Positions 1 through 7,786 of a stretch of 64,000 nt of DNA are shown one piece after another. The stretch lies in the NCBI RefSeq assembly GCF_001552135.1, contig NZ_BCQP01000030.1, forward strand, positions 62,001 through 126,000, in the 5' to 3' direction. Position 1 is the first letter of the stretch, and the number at the start of each line of letters is the position of its first letter. The stretch comes from Actinomadura chibensis NBRC 106107. GTDB lineage: Bacteria > Actinomycetota > Actinomycetes > Streptosporangiales > Streptosporangiaceae. A program made the position numbers and the translations under genes. The notes beneath the pieces were generated by a model that was not told the origin of the DNA, made no database searches, and saw nothing but the letters and a program-made list of their open reading frames with translations.

Positions 1-422
1 CAGGCATCGGCGCCCGCACCTCCTTGGAACGCGTCCACGGTCGGCTCCAGGCCTTCGGCGCCGACGACCTCGCGCCACGCCTCGAAGCCGGCCTGGAAGG
101 CCACGACGCCCGCCTCGGGCAGGCTGATCTCGATCGCTTCGAGGATCTCCCGCGGAGTGAGCCCCAAGTCGAGCGCGACCTTGATGTGACTCTGGATGTG
201 CCCCCTCGAAGCGCGCATCACCGTGAGACTGACGATGAAGATGAGCTCCTTCGTCCTGCGGTCCAGCGTCCGCTGGTCGAGGTAGGCCGCGGCGACGAGA
301 CCGTTGGCGGCGCGCAGCACGTCGAAATCCTGCTTGGCCATCACCTTGTGGTACTCGAGGACATAGCCCCGGCTGCGCGCCATGTCGTCGATGTAGAGCT
401 GCGGATCCTGGACGCTGGTCAC
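1..422 (-). CDS. Carboxymuconolactone decarboxylase (AhpD-like) family protein, 3' end cut by window edge
   Basis: The minus-strand frame starts at GTG 422 behind a GAGGGGAC ribosome-binding site and stays open to the window edge, giving about 140 residues without the C-terminus. The segment ELIFIVSLTVMRAS followed by GHIQSH and a helix-rich stretch (ALDLGLTPREILEAIE) fits the CMD/AhpD fold. The two-cysteine CxxC of peroxidase-type AhpD is not visible, so a decarboxylase-like or ring-cleavage relative is more likely than a peroxidase; the substrate cannot be told. It lies just downstream of an acyl-CoA dehydrogenase remnant on the same strand, so it may have belonged to a degradation operon. 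Confidence 0.75.
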   Translation of the reverse strand, partial: MTSVQDPQLYIDDMARSRGYVLEYHKVMAKQDFDVLRAANGLVAAAYLDQRTLDRRTKELIFIVSLTVMRASRGHIQSHIKVALDLGLTPREILEAIEISLPEAGVVAFQAGFEAWREVVGAEGLEPTVDAFQGGAGADA

Positions 423-543
423 GAGTGTCCCCTCAGATAGTCAACACGATGATCGTAATACAGTAATACCCCCTTGCCAAGCTCCCCTGCCTGCGCTCGC
501 ACGAGGTCGTGAAAGTAGAGCCAGTGCCTGTACGACCGGCCCG

Positions 544-930
544 TCACGACGCGATCCCATCGCCGTCACCTCCGCGTCGGCGGGAACCGGAAACGTAGAG
601 GCCGCCGCGGCTGACAAGTTGCCGGACGATCACGTTGCGCTGGCTCTCGCTGGCGCCCCCGCCGACGATCATCAGCGGGGCGTCGCTGAGATAGCGCTCC
701 ACGTCGAACTTGGTGGAGTAGCCGTAGCCGTGGTGGATGGGCACGGCGTTCAGCGCGATCTGCATGGTGACCTCGGATGCGAACAGCTTGGCCATGCCCG
801 CCTCCATGTCCACCCGGCACCCGCGTCGGCCTCGCGGGCGGCGTGCAAGGTGAGCTGGCGCGCCGCGGTCAGGGACGTCGCAATTCGGCCAGGGGGTTGC
901 CGATCGACTGGTGCCGTTGGTCAGGGTCGG
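544..930 (-). pseudogene. Acyl-CoA dehydrogenase C-terminal remnant
   Basis: Pieces of the C-terminal helical domain of an acyl-CoA dehydrogenase are spread over shifted frames. They include QSIGNPLAEL, then LTLHAAREADAG, then MEAGMAKLFASEVTMQIAL and HHGYGYSTKFDVERYLSDA, ending SESQRNVIVRQL. A one-base shift separates LTLHAAREADAG from the downstream part, sequence is missing between the first two pieces, and the flavin-binding N-terminal half is absent. The upstream end joins directly to a pentapeptide-repeat remnant, so the gene is disrupted and not functional. Confidence 0.75.
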
Positions 931-1307
931 GGTCCGCGCGCCGACTTCGATCGCGGCCGGCCCCACCACCCCAGGGTGCGAACCCGGCGTTCCCGGTGAA
1001 GGTCGCGCGGTCGAACTTGGCGGTTCCGGTGAAGGTCGTACTGCTGAAGTCGGCAGTTCCTATCTGAGGGCGGCCTCGCGGAGGACAGAGCGCCTTCAGC
1101 AACTGTGTGAGCAAGTCCCCGGAGATGGTCACGCCCCAAAGCGTTGATGTCGGACCCGGGACCCAAGGTGGCGAGGTGGGCGGTTCTGGCGTCATGGGAC
1201 CGATGGACTAGACACAGGTGATCGGCGGCGGTGGCAGCCCCGCACACTGCCGACGGGTCCTCGGCACCAGGATGTTGGCAGGTGTTCTCGTTCTGGGCAG
1301 TGGCCAT
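931..1307 (-). pseudogene. Pentapeptide-repeat protein remnant
   Basis: From an ATG at 1307 the frame gives an N-terminus with spaced cysteine and histidine residues (CQHPGAEDPSAVCG, then CLVHRSHDARTAHLATL). After a shift near 1150 it continues as VTISGDLLTQLLKAL and a short run of A(D/K)F-type pentapeptides (ADFSSTTFTGTAKFDRATF). Proteins of this layout are common in actinomycetes and continue with many more pentapeptides. Here the repeat domain stops after about five units and the frame runs into acyl-CoA dehydrogenase sequence. Confidence 0.65.
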
Positions 1308-1806
1308 GCGCCAATGCCTACCGAAGCCTCCCGTTTCCCGAGGGAGGACGTCAGCATCGGCAACAACCGGAACCACCAGACGGCCAGGACCAAGAGAAGA
1401 ATGTCAGTCGCCTAGCCTCACCACCGCCGCCGAGACCAGACAGGGCGGTGAGCTGTTGAGATCAACGCCACAGCGGCGTGGGCGTCTCTCGGCCTGCCCG
1501 GCGGTTGTTCCCCAACCCTGTGCGGCATTCAATCCGACCACTCCCACCAGGCGCACGCGGGGTCGGACGGCTCGACGTCCGCCGCAGGGGTCGCCGCTTC
1601 GGCGAATGCGTCCTCACCGGAGGGTGCTTCGGGAGGGCGCGCCGGGTCGGGGGAGGGCTCGATGCCGGGTTTGGGTGGGTTTTCTGGTACCCGCTGGGTA
1701 CCCAGATGGTCGCCATCGGCGGCATCCGGTGGCACTTGGCCGCCTACGCCGTCCGGAAGGGGTGGGCCTTCCTCGGGCAGGTCAGCGGGTGTTTCCGCTG
1801 GTGATG
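1308..1806. other. No intact gene; flank beside the left attachment repeat
   Basis: I see no convincing gene. The plus-strand frame ending at 1804 contains GTQMVAIGGIRWHL, which faintly resembles the tail of the integrase at 16496-17938 (NGTRSVAFRVPWWHL). It ends just before the repeat, as that integrase does at the other end. A palindromic pair, GGTACCCGCTGGGTACCC, lies at 1686-1703. This may be the end of an earlier element at the same site. Confidence 0.3.
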
Positions 1807-1853
1807 GTGGTGCGCCCCCTGCAGGATTCGAACCTGCGCACACGGCTCCGGAG
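1807..1853. repeat. Left attachment repeat (attL) of the AICE, tRNA-Arg-like 3' half
   Basis: A 47-bp stretch is repeated exactly at 17989-18035. On the minus strand it reads as the 3' half of a tRNA: a seven-base loop CTCCGGA (anticodon CCG, Arg), a T-arm of GCAGG and CCTGC around TTCGAAT, and an acceptor strand AGGGGGC. No normal D-arm or 5' acceptor strand precedes it here, so this copy is not a complete tRNA gene. AICEs typically integrate into tRNA 3' ends and leave such duplications. Confidence 0.8.
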
Positions 1854-2265
1854 ACCGGCACTGATCAAGCGATCCACCAGGAAAGACGGCCGCCTTCCGT
1901 CCCACTGTGGACGCAAGTGGAACATGCAACGCCGCTGAGAACCCTTCTATGCGTGGCCGTCATCCGCCTCGACCTGCGTCTCTGCCGACCGGTGTCGGCC
2001 TAACCCCACGGAGGCGGAGGGCCATTCGTCGAGTCGGCGGCGCGTGTGACCCCGGTTCTCGGGTCGCCTTCAGTTGAGCTGGTCCTGCCGGGACGACGGC
2101 AACATGGGAGGAACCTCGATGACACACCCCTCATCCGGGGGGCGGGAGGGGTCCCCTTCCGGAAGTGCGCTGTTCTTTCGGCGATTGCGCTGAAAAGGTC
2201 ATACCGTTCGTCTACCTTGTACTTCGTGGCCGAGCATCTGCCTCCAGGAGTGAAAGGATAGAGTC
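1854..2265. other. Left end of the AICE, no gene seen
   Basis: Between the left repeat and the first element gene there is no frame with family resemblance or convincing codon use. The last 100 bases become more AT-rich and should hold the promoter of the gene at 2266, whose start follows the RBS-like GGAG and AAAGGATAG. Confidence 0.4.
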
Positions 2266-3105
2266 ATGTCCAATATCCGCCGCACTGTTGAGAAGCGCCA
2301 AGAATGGGGTGCCTGGGCTGGATCGGTGGCCGAGTTGCGACGAATAGGAGAAATGGTCGAGCAATCCTGCCTTAGGCGCAGAGTTGCAATATTGGCGATG
2401 TTCGATGAGAAAACTCGCGAAATCCTAGAGGAAATGGGCGACGATAGGGCGCGTTACCGGGAGGAAATGAATCGGCAGCTAAGTAGGGAATCGCTCGCCC
2501 GGTCGCTGGACATGAAGGCGACAATCGTCGACGGCGATGACAAGGTATCTGGGCCGCTTGATATTCTAGGGGAACTTGATCGACGCACTGTGGAGTGCGT
2601 CCAGTTCGAGGCCGAGTGCTTCGACAGGACATTCAGGGAAAGAGTATTTGTCGAGTTTAAGAAGCCGCACCGCAGTTGGGAGTCTGGTGCTCGACTGGTT
2701 GTCGAGTCCTCGGATCAAGGCTGGGGGCGGCAGATTTTTGTATCTGTCGCAGAACAAATTGAAAAGGGTGTGCCGCGTTGGCAGTTCGTTCACAACTTCC
2801 CCAGAGGAACCCCATTGCTCTTTTTGATCGTCTACATAGTGCTCTACTTTCCAAGCATAGTTGCCCTTTTGCCTACCTTTGGCGAGATGGACTCGGGCAG
2901 TCTAGTGTCGGCCAACATTTTGCTCTACCTCGTCTGTCTTGGCGCAACATTTCTACTCACTCAGCACAAGGTCAGAGCATGGGTATTTCCGCAATTCGAC
3001 ATCACTAGTGAGATGGGGGATTCCACTGGCTCTCGGCGGTTGATTTACATCGCGACGCTGCTCGCATCTATACCTACTGGCATTCTCGTAAACTTGATTT
3101 CTTGA
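2266..3105 (+). CDS. Hypothetical membrane protein, low-GC cargo gene
   Basis: I do not recognise this 279-residue protein. The N-terminal two-thirds is charged and soluble, with acidic and basic helices (for example EKTREILEEMGDDRARYREE). The C-terminal third holds about three hydrophobic segments: near residues 180-205 (LLFLIVYIVLYFPSIVALL), 215-237 (ANILLYLVCLGATFLLT) and 262-278. Codon use differs sharply from the neighbours, with many ATA, AAA, TTT and GAA codons, which points to recent acquisition. It sits just inside the left att repeat, a usual cargo position, and is closed by the terminator it shares with the opposing decarboxylase gene. A defence or interference role is possible but unsupported. 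Confidence 0.7.
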   Translation: MSNIRRTVEKRQEWGAWAGSVAELRRIGEMVEQSCLRRRVAILAMFDEKTREILEEMGDDRARYREEMNRQLSRESLARSLDMKATIVDGDDKVSGPLDILGELDRRTVECVQFEAECFDRTFRERVFVEFKKPHRSWESGARLVVESSDQGWGRQIFVSVAEQIEKGVPRWQFVHNFPRGTPLLFLIVYIVLYFPSIVALLPTFGEMDSGSLVSANILLYLVCLGATFLLTQHKVRAWVFPQFDITSEMGDSTGSRRLIYIATLLASIPTGILVNLIS

Positions 3106-3175
3106 TCCAGTATCGCCCGATGCCTCGTCAACAATCTCGATGGGATGTGGAAATGCATGGGGGAAGGAGGCAATA

Positions 3176-3210
3176 AAGAAGCCTCGGCCATCCGTCGGCC
3201 GAGGCTTCTT
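3176..3210. terminator. Bidirectional terminator
   Basis: A perfect 14-bp inverted repeat (AAGAAGCCTCGGCC at 3176-3189, its complement at 3197-3210) with a 7-base loop lies between two convergent genes. The A-rich left arm and T-ending right arm provide the U-tract on either strand. Confidence 0.9.
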
Positions 3211-3226
3211 GCGATGACCTGGTGAG

Positions 3227-4387
3227 TTAGCCTTGAAGGTACCGGAAGGCTGGCTTCGGATGCATGAGAAAGTCGTGATGAGAGATATTCCAGGCGTAGG
3301 CGCCAGCCATCGAGAAAGCGACTAGGTCGCCGACCGCGATGCGGTCAGAGCGCACCTCGCGTGCGAAGACATCCTTTGGCGTGCAGAGTTGCCCGACTAG
3401 GGTTACGGGTCCGCCAGCCACCGCGGGCTTGTCGCCGTTGATGGGCAGGACGGTGAACGGTTGGTTGTGCTGTTTGGTTACTGGTGTGCGGATGTGCATG
3501 GTGCCGCCGCGTAGGACGGCGTACCAATGGCCGTGTGCCTTCTTCACGTCCAGTACTTCGGTGATGTACCACCCGGCGTAGACGCTGATGGAGCGGCCTG
3601 GTTCGATGCGCAGTGTTTCGCCCGGCTCGGCGAGTGCGGCGACGTCGGCACCATACTGCTTCCAGTCGAACCGGATGTCGGGAGTGGAGTAGTCGACGGC
3701 CATGCCGCCGCCGAGGTTGAACTCACGCGGTCCGGTGTGGCCGATTCTGTCGAGCCACGCGCGGCTCCACGCGAGGATCTCGGCGGACTGAGCGACCATG
3801 GCGGAGGCGTCCAAGCCAGACGCCAGGTGCGCGTGGATGCCGCGGAGGCGCACCTGCGGAGAGTTCTCCAGGATGACGACGCACGACTCGATGAGGTCAG
3901 GGTCCATGCCGAACGGGCCGCTCATGGCAAGCGCGACGCCGCGGCGGTCGCCCGCGAGGTTGAGGCGTAGCAGGACATCGACCTCACGGCCGGACGTCCG
4001 AGCGATGTCAGCCAGGCGGGTTAGCTCGTACGGGCTTTCGACGTGAATGCGCTCGACGCCGAGGTCGAGGGCAAGCCGTAGTTCATCGTCGGTCTTGCCG
4101 GGGCCGCCGAACGCCAACCGCGCGTCTGGCAGTGCCTCGCGAACGTGCGCCAGCTCGCCGCCGGACGCGACCTCGATGCCATCGACGTACGGGGCGAGAG
4201 CTTGCAGGATCGGCGCGTCCGGGTTGGCCTTTGCGGCGTAGAAGATCTCCGGCGCACCAGGTGCCGAGAGCGCAGCTCTGACCCCGGCTGCGTGCTCGCG
4301 CAGTGCGGCGAGGTCGTAGACGAACGCGGGTAGCTCACACTTGTCGGCGAGTGCTTGGGCGTGGTCTTGGACTGGGCGCGTGATCAT
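3227..4387 (-). CDS. PLP-dependent fold-type III decarboxylase (DAP/Orn decarboxylase family)
   Basis: This 386-residue protein has the alanine-racemase-like barrel and C-terminal beta domain of the diaminopimelate/ornithine/arginine decarboxylases. Lys53 in FYAAKAN is the Schiff-base lysine. HAHLASGLD (185-193), GGGMAVDY (226-233) and EPGR (262-265) form the PLP phosphate site. Cys335 in GQLCTPKDVF and Tyr364 in MAGAYAWN supply the second-subunit active-site residues. It is shorter than LysA and closer to decarboxylases of secondary metabolism or siderophore pathways, so it is unlikely to be the housekeeping lysine enzyme. It follows the GntR gene by 21 bp on the same strand, probably in one transcript. 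The substrate is unknown. Confidence 0.8.
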   Translation of the reverse strand: MITRPVQDHAQALADKCELPAFVYDLAALREHAAGVRAALSAPGAPEIFYAAKANPDAPILQALAPYVDGIEVASGGELAHVREALPDARLAFGGPGKTDDELRLALDLGVERIHVESPYELTRLADIARTSGREVDVLLRLNLAGDRRGVALAMSGPFGMDPDLIESCVVILENSPQVRLRGIHAHLASGLDASAMVAQSAEILAWSRAWLDRIGHTGPREFNLGGGMAVDYSTPDIRFDWKQYGADVAALAEPGETLRIEPGRSISVYAGWYITEVLDVKKAHGHWYAVLRGGTMHIRTPVTKQHNQPFTVLPINGDKPAVAGGPVTLVGQLCTPKDVFAREVRSDRIAVGDLVAFSMAGAYAWNISHHDFLMHPKPAFRYLQG

Positions 4388-4408
4388 CGGGTGTGGTCTC
4401 TCCGGTTG

Positions 4409-5176
4409 TCAGGCGAGCGGGAACTCGTATTGAGCCGTGAGGTAGTGGGCGGGGGCGACCGAGATCGTGACCTCGACGGCGCGGCCCTCGGCCGTCATGC
4501 CGACATGCGTGATCTCGACGACCGTGCGCTCCGGGCTGATCTCCAGCGCGTGCGCCTCCGCATCGGTGGGTAGACGGCTCGGGATGATCTGTTCGCGCGC
4601 CCTGGTCTGCGCGTAGCCGAGTTCGGCAAGCGCGCTCTTGACGCCGCCGACGATCACCGGGCCGTCTTCCTCCAGGACGGTCCCCTCGGCGATGTCGAGC
4701 GGGAACCAACTGGCGTTGAGCCGGACGGGAATGCCGCTGGCGAGCAGTCGCCGACGCCGGACGAGGCAGTTCACTTCTCCGGTCGGTAGGCCGAGCGTCT
4801 CGGCGACGTCCGCCGGTGGTTCGGCGCGTCCGGTGGTGATCTCGTGTTGTGGCTCCAGGCCACGGGCGCGAACCTCGGCGTCGAAAGCACCGCGGGCGCC
4901 CTGGTTCTCGCGGGCCGCCCGGTCGTAGCGCGCTGGTGAGTGGAGCATCGGCGGAAGCCAGGTGACCATGGTGCCCCGTCCCTGCCGAGGCCGGACGATG
5001 CCCTCGGCGGCGAGTACCTGCATTGCCCTGTTCACCAAGCTACGGGACGCCCCGTACCGGTCGGCAAGCTCCGGCTCGGCTGGCAGAACGGTCCCGGTGG
5101 GGTACCGGCCGTCGATGATTTCTTCTCGGATTTTCGCGGCGATGTCGCGGAACCCGTGGCGCTCCGGTGTGGGCAT
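4409..5176 (-). CDS. GntR-family regulator with UTRA domain (KorSA-like)
   Basis: This 255-residue protein has an N-terminal winged helix (residues about 5-75: IREEIIDGRYPTGTVLPAEP, ELADRYGASRSLVNRAMQVL, then GRGTMV) and a C-terminal HutC/FarR-type UTRA ligand-binding domain (about 95-250). GntR regulators of this class, such as KorSA of pSAM2, repress excision, replication and transfer of AICEs. Its gene diverges from the WhiB-led operon, and the 180-bp gap holds repeated ACAAACGACAAACG elements, so it probably controls both directions. Co-transcription with the decarboxylase suggests the effector could be related to that enzyme's substrate or product; this is inference. Confidence 0.85.
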   Translation of the reverse strand: MPTPERHGFRDIAAKIREEIIDGRYPTGTVLPAEPELADRYGASRSLVNRAMQVLAAEGIVRPRQGRGTMVTWLPPMLHSPARYDRAARENQGARGAFDAEVRARGLEPQHEITTGRAEPPADVAETLGLPTGEVNCLVRRRRLLASGIPVRLNASWFPLDIAEGTVLEEDGPVIVGGVKSALAELGYAQTRAREQIIPSRLPTDAEAHALEISPERTVVEITHVGMTAEGRAVEVTISVAPAHYLTAQYEFPLA

Positions 5177-5245
5177 CTACCTGCTCCTTTCACTGTCTAC
5201 CCGCTGTCTGCCTGTTGTGTTAGGTCCACCTAACCAGAGTGGACG

Positions 5246-5326
5246 CCAAACGACAAACGACTGATGTCTCTTGACAACGGCTCCAGGGTGAGCACAATCG
5301 AGACTACGACAAACGACAAACGTTTG
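5246..5326. promoter_or_regulatory. Divergent promoter with paired operator-like repeats
   Basis: CCAAACGACAAACGAC at 5246-5261 and ACGACAAACGACAAACG near 5306-5322 share the unit ACGACAAACG; the second ends in the palindrome CAAACGTTTG (5317-5326). Between them lies a -35-like TTGACA at 5271-5276 with a possible -10 (CACAAT) at 5293-5298, pointing rightward. The arrangement suits GntR repression by binding on both sides of the promoter. Confidence 0.55.
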
Positions 5327-5355
5327 ACGTATGGCTCGATGTGAGGAGTGCTCGG

Positions 5356-5508
5356 ATGTTCCCTCAGAAGTCCGGCCTGTCGCAGTACATCGGCTACGTG
5401 ATGGTGCTGGCCGCGCTGGCGTTCGCGATCAAGAACCCGGCGGAAGCGGCGCACGCGATCAATCAGTTGCTGGCCAGTCTGGCGACGTTCATGGATGAGC
5501 TGGGCTGA
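5356..5508 (+). CDS. Small hypothetical membrane protein (50 aa)
   Basis: An ATG with a good GAGGAG site 7 bases upstream opens a 50-residue frame. It begins MFPQKSGLSQYIGYVMVL and has one hydrophobic segment (residues about 10-25), followed by an amphipathic alanine-rich helix. It is the first gene rightward of the GntR-controlled promoter. I know of no function; position and start signal are the evidence that it is real. Confidence 0.6.
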   Translation: MFPQKSGLSQYIGYVMVLAALAFAIKNPAEAAHAINQLLASLATFMDELG

Positions 5509-5550
5509 TCTGCGATGACCGCCCTTCCCGTGCAGACGTCGGCCCTCGGC

Positions 5551-5601
5551 GCACAAGCCACCAAGCACGCCGCCGAGGGCCGCACCTTCCAACCGATCAC
5601 G
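5551..5601 (+). repeat. Dispersed bipartite repeat, copy 1
   Basis: GCACAAGCCACCAAGC and the following ACGCCGCC (5551-5574) are followed after 14 bases by CCAACCGATCACG (5589-5601). The same two-part unit recurs at 11971-12019 and 16225-16277. Each copy ends 18-40 bases before a start codon. Here the downstream start would be GTG 5620, which favours that start for the WhiB gene. Confidence 0.65.
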
Positions 5602-5619
5602 ACCCCTGCCGAGGTACCC

Positions 5620-5922
5620 GTGTCCCGTCCCCTGTCCCCGTTCGCCGTGCTGGCCGAGGTCGACTTGCGTGGCAAGCCGATTGAGGGTGCGCAGTGTCGT
5701 TTTGACCCCGAGTTGCACACCGGTCCGGACGGCGCCGAGTCGCCGGAGGAGCGGGCGGCCCGTGAGCTGGTCGCGGTGGAGGTGTGCGAGTCGTGCCCGC
5801 TGCGCGCCGAGTGCCTGGACCTGGCGACGCGGATCCGTCCCGAGGGCGCGGTGTGGGCCGGGTTCACCCCGGTTCAGCTCGCCGCCCTGTTCGCCATGTA
5901 CGAGCTGACGGAGGTGGCGTGA
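5620..5922 (+). CDS. WhiB-family iron-sulfur regulator
   Basis: This is a roughly 100-residue WhiB-like protein. The four cluster-ligating cysteines are Cys26, Cys56, Cys59 and Cys65 (pattern C, then CESCPLRAEC), followed by the turn motif EGAVWAGFT. WhiB proteins bind a 4Fe-4S cluster and modulate sigma-factor-dependent transcription; element-borne copies probably tune element or host expression. An in-frame ATG at 5515 would add 35 residues, but it has no clear RBS and would translate the dispersed repeat. GTG 5620 has GAGGT four bases upstream and is preferred. The stop overlaps the next ATG. Confidence 0.85.
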   Translation: MSRPLSPFAVLAEVDLRGKPIEGAQCRFDPELHTGPDGAESPEERAARELVAVEVCESCPLRAECLDLATRIRPEGAVWAGFTPVQLAALFAMYELTEVA

Positions 5923-6392
5923 TGCACGGCGACCCGACCGTGTTCGCCGCGGTGTTCGTCGCGCTGTATGCCGCGCATGAGGTGGGGGACCACTGGTTGC
6001 AGACGCACGGGCAGGCGTGCGGCAAGGGCGCGCCGAGCTGGCGGGGCCGGGTGCTGTGTGTCCGGCACGTCGCGGTCCTGACCGCCGTCAAGGCCGCCGC
6101 GGTCACCCTCGCCGCCGTGGTGCTGGGCCTGCCGGTCAACCCCTACGCCGCCGCGGTCGCGCTGGTGGCCGATGGCGTCTCGCACTACTGGGCGGATCGG
6201 CGGTTCACGCTGCTGAGGCTGGCGGACTGGTTGGGCCGCACCGTGGCGCCGGGCAAGGGCGAGTTCGCCCGGCTCGGCGACGGCGCCGCCGCTCCGACCG
6301 GGACCGGCGCCTACGCCCTGGATCAGTCCTGGCACATCGGCTGGCTGTTCATCGCGTCCCTGCTGGCTTCGCTGGGGGTGGCCCCGTGGTGA
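5922..6392 (+). CDS. DUF3307-like membrane protein
   Basis: The 156-residue protein has an early motif AHEVGDHWLQTH typical of DUF3307 proteins (polar H-x-x-x-D-x-x-x-Q in the first helix). It has hydrophobic segments near residues 45-70 and 135-153 and a conserved-looking GVSHYWADRR. Such proteins are found on phages and actinobacterial elements and have no established function. The start overlaps the whiB stop (TGATG), and the stop overlaps the next GTG, so it is part of one polycistronic unit. Confidence 0.7.
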   Translation: MHGDPTVFAAVFVALYAAHEVGDHWLQTHGQACGKGAPSWRGRVLCVRHVAVLTAVKAAAVTLAAVVLGLPVNPYAAAVALVADGVSHYWADRRFTLLRLADWLGRTVAPGKGEFARLGDGAAAPTGTGAYALDQSWHIGWLFIASLLASLGVAPW

Positions 6393-6579
6393 GGATCCGC
6401 TTGACCGGTCTGCCCGCCGAGGTTGACACCGCCGCCGTCCGCATCGGCCGCGTGGTCACCGTGCTGGAGACCTCCCGGCACTACCCGCGTCGTGGAACTC
6501 GGCGCTGGTCTCGCTCTACTTCGACATCGTCTTCGACACCCCGCCGCCGGGCGCCGACCCGGTCACCGACCCGCACTGA
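6389..6579 (+). pseudogene. Small AICE protein with single-base frameshift
   Basis: From GTG 6389 the frame reads VRIRLTGLPAEVDTAAVRIG and then TVLETSRHYPRRG. The plausible continuation, NSALVSLYFDIVFDTPP ending at TGA 6577-6579, lies one frame over. Restoring one base near 6496-6501 gives a continuous protein of about 63 residues. The total length of 191 bases is one short of a codon multiple. Either the gene is inactivated or this is an assembly error. Confidence 0.65.
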
Positions 6580-6588
6580 CCTGTTCGT

Positions 6589-6631
6589 GCCCGGGACGCC
6601 AGCACCTTCCACAGCAACAGGCGTCCCGGGC
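6589..6631 (+). terminator. Intercistronic hairpin
   Basis: A perfect 12-bp inverted repeat (GCCCGGGACGCC at 6589-6600, complement at 6620-6631) with a 19-base loop precedes a 34-codon gene. There is no T-tract, so it may be an attenuator or mRNA-stability element rather than a full terminator. Confidence 0.5.
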
Positions 6632-6654
6632 CCTTCAAAGAAGGAGATTCCACC

Positions 6655-6759
6655 ATGGCCGACTCCGCGACCTCCGGCAAGTCCTCGACCTGGCCTAAGG
6701 GTGAGCCCAAGTCCGTCCGGGACGCCTACGACAAGTCCCAGAAGGGCGGCAAGAAGTGA
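6655..6759 (+). CDS. Small basic protein (34 aa)
   Basis: ATG 6655 follows a strong AAGGAG (6641-6646). The product is 34 residues, hydrophilic and lysine-rich, starting MADSATSGKSSTWPKGEPKS and ending KGGKK. Its stop overlaps the GTG of the next gene. I do not recognise a domain. The RBS and the translational coupling support expression. Confidence 0.55.
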   Translation: MADSATSGKSSTWPKGEPKSVRDAYDKSQKGGKK

Positions 6760-7526
6760 CCGCGCTCAACACCGGCCCGCTGTTCGTCTACGACGACGCC
6801 GACGACCGTGACCGCGCCTCGGACGGGGTGTCCCGGTACGGCGTCTACCTTCGCCGCAACCCGAGGCTGTTCGCGCCGTGGGACGGCGACGCGCCGGTGA
6901 CCGATGACCCGGTGGTGTTCGCCGCCGCCGCGTGGCAGGTGGCGACCTCCCCGACCATGGCACCGCCGTACCTGTCTTGGACGGCCGAGCGGATCCAGTC
7001 GGTGACCCTCGCCCACAGCGACCACGCCCCCGCGCTGATCGCCCGGGTGCGGGTCGCGGCGCCGCGCCCCGCTCCGCTGGCCGGGCTGCGGGGGTTCGGC
7101 GACTGGGACCGCGGCGACCGGTGGAACCGCGGCTACCACACCCCCGACGACGCCGCCCTGGCCCACGCCCCGGCGCTGCTGACCAGCGCCGAGGTGCTGT
7201 TCCACCTGCCCGCCGCCGACCTGTACGTCCCGGCCGACGCGCCCGCCCGGCTGACCGTCACTGACGCCAAAGCGTCGGTGAAGCGGCTGGCCCGGCTGCT
7301 GCACGAGCGTCTGGTGCCGGTGCTGGCCGCTCTCGACAGCTCGGAGGCGACCGCCCGGGGTGGTAGGCGACTGGTGAGGCCGGTGTGCGGGATTCCCGAC
7401 CCGGACGGTGAGGACGGGGTGTGCGGCCTCCCGCTGGAGTACGGCATCTGCCCCGACCACGGCACCACCCTCGACACCGACCACGACGGCGAAGGCGACG
7501 ACGGCTGGGCGGGGGTGGCGTGGTGA
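6756..7526 (+). CDS. Hypothetical AICE protein (256 aa)
   Basis: A 256-residue soluble protein, GTG start overlapping the upstream stop. Visible features are an aromatic- and charge-rich middle (GFGDWDRGDRWNRGYH), a helical stretch near residues 170-195 (KASVKRLARLLHERLVPVLA), and a C-terminal cysteine group (VCGIP, VCGLP, GICPDH) that could bind zinc. I do not recognise the family. It lies in the conserved-looking tandem of small genes between the regulatory and transfer modules. Confidence 0.55.
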   Translation: MTALNTGPLFVYDDADDRDRASDGVSRYGVYLRRNPRLFAPWDGDAPVTDDPVVFAAAAWQVATSPTMAPPYLSWTAERIQSVTLAHSDHAPALIARVRVAAPRPAPLAGLRGFGDWDRGDRWNRGYHTPDDAALAHAPALLTSAEVLFHLPAADLYVPADAPARLTVTDAKASVKRLARLLHERLVPVLAALDSSEATARGGRRLVRPVCGIPDPDGEDGVCGLPLEYGICPDHGTTLDTDHDGEGDDGWAGVAW

Positions 7527-7786
7527 CCGCGCTCCTGTTCTTTTCGGCCGTGCTGGTGGTGACGGTGCGGTGGCTGTGCAGTTCGCCGCTGCGGCTGGCC
7601 GCGGCCGGTGGGGTGCTGGCTTTCGCGCACCCGGTGCCGGTCGTGGCGGTGGCCGTGGTGACGGCGGTGGCGGTGATCGCGGTCGCCGGTCGGGTGATCT
7701 ACCGGTCGCTGCGCGCCGAGGGCTGGCACCTGGTCACCGTGCACCGTCCCGGCTACGCGGTGAGCCGGGCGGGGGTGACCTCATGA
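7523..7786 (+). CDS. Small membrane protein (87 aa)
   Basis: From GTG 7523, overlapping the previous stop, an 87-residue protein has two hydrophobic segments (LLFFSAVLVVTVRWL and PVPVVAVAVVTAVAVIAV) and a polar tail. It is probably a small inner-membrane protein of the element's spread or transfer module; no motif proves this. Confidence 0.55.
   Translation: MTALLFFSAVLVVTVRWLCSSPLRLAAAGGVLAFAHPVPVVAVAVVTAVAVIAVAGRVIYRSLRAEGWHLVTVHRPGYAVSRAGVTS

Noticed and set aside
1807-1890. Complete tRNA gene at the left repeat
   Set aside because: The 3' half pairs well, but no D-stem or matching 5' acceptor strand precedes it, so it is an att copy only.
5515-5619. N-terminal extension of the WhiB protein from ATG 5515
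   Set aside because: No good RBS, would translate the dispersed repeat, and the other two repeat copies lie just before start codons.
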